Assembly (NCBI GenBank): GCA_965153355.1
Contig: OZ231127.1
Location: forward strand, 49,848,001-49,912,000
DNA from: Flaccisagitta enflata
Taxonomy: Eukaryota; Chaetognatha; Sagittoidea; Aphragmophora
Direction of reading: 5' to 3'
Length of the DNA stretch: 64,000 nt
Below are positions 63,961-64,000 of this stretch, in pieces. The first letter of the stretch is position 1, and each line of letters starts with the position of its first letter. A model generated the notes under the pieces. It was given only the letters and a program-made list of their open reading frames with translations, did not search any database and was not told where the DNA came from. The position numbers were made by a program, and so were the translations under genes.

Positions 63961-64000
<40 letters not shown>
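63961..64000. repeat. (CT)n microsatellite, running off the window
   Basis: 40 bp of CT up to the window end. Confidence 0.95.

Overview
This window is eukaryotic nuclear DNA, most likely from an arthropod. Genes are sparse and split into short exons with GT-AG introns. One gene encodes a chitin-binding (peritrophin-A/CBM14) module. The transposons are animal types (a Bel/Pao LTR element, non-LTR elements and MITEs), and microsatellite density is extreme, as in many crustaceans. The species cannot be named from this sequence. I see no rRNA, tRNA, CRISPR array or operon.

Layout. At 0-5.1 kb there are copies of a short interspersed family, called A here. It has a hairpin at one end, an internal GTCC-type tetranucleotide tract and a GGCCTTGTT end; three copies are in tandem. 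A near-palindromic MITE lies at 2730-3066. At 5.8-9.7 kb there is a cluster of nested elements of a second family, D: inverted GC-rich termini enclosing arrays of a 20-21 bp unit that carries its own dyad. A foldback element follows at 9.9-10.7 kb and more A copies at 11-13.3 kb. At 13.4-14.8 kb two exons on + encode an Ig-like domain and the start of a second one. At 15-17.1 kb there are arrays of a CCAGTGGG motif and a 71-bp satellite. A small secreted Cys-rich protein gene (-), apparently frameshifted, lies at 17.3-17.7 kb.

From about 19.4 to 32.6 kb there is one decayed Bel/Pao LTR retrotransposon on -, with an unusual region between integrase and 3' LTR. Two short-unit satellites follow (32.6-33.8 kb), then a probable last exon of a host gene on - (34.07-34.20 kb, with AATAAA), a non-LTR RT fragment (35.2-36.1 kb), microsatellites, a related LINE tail (38.7-39.0 kb) and a 76-bp satellite (40.3-41.3 kb). 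At 45.06-47.94 kb five exons on + make a coherent, phase-consistent model of a membrane-anchored mucin-like CBM14 protein. Between 48 and 53 kb there are only repeats. A 708-codon open LINE reading frame (-) lies between GA tracts at 53.3-55.6 kb. At 56.6-60.1 kb a second host gene on - has three exon candidates. One exon has been amplified into a 93-bp tandem array and split by a 495-bp MITE with a 9-bp target duplication. The last 4 kb hold a 49-bp minisatellite, long CT and GT tracts and a TA-flanked MITE.

The main signals worth follow-up are: the structure-conserved hairpins of family A (five different stem sequences, all still paired); the dyad-bearing arrays of family D; the tandem array of splice donors in the minus-strand gene near 59-60 kb; and the chitin-binding gene, whose frame is broken only by a 7-bp tandem duplication.
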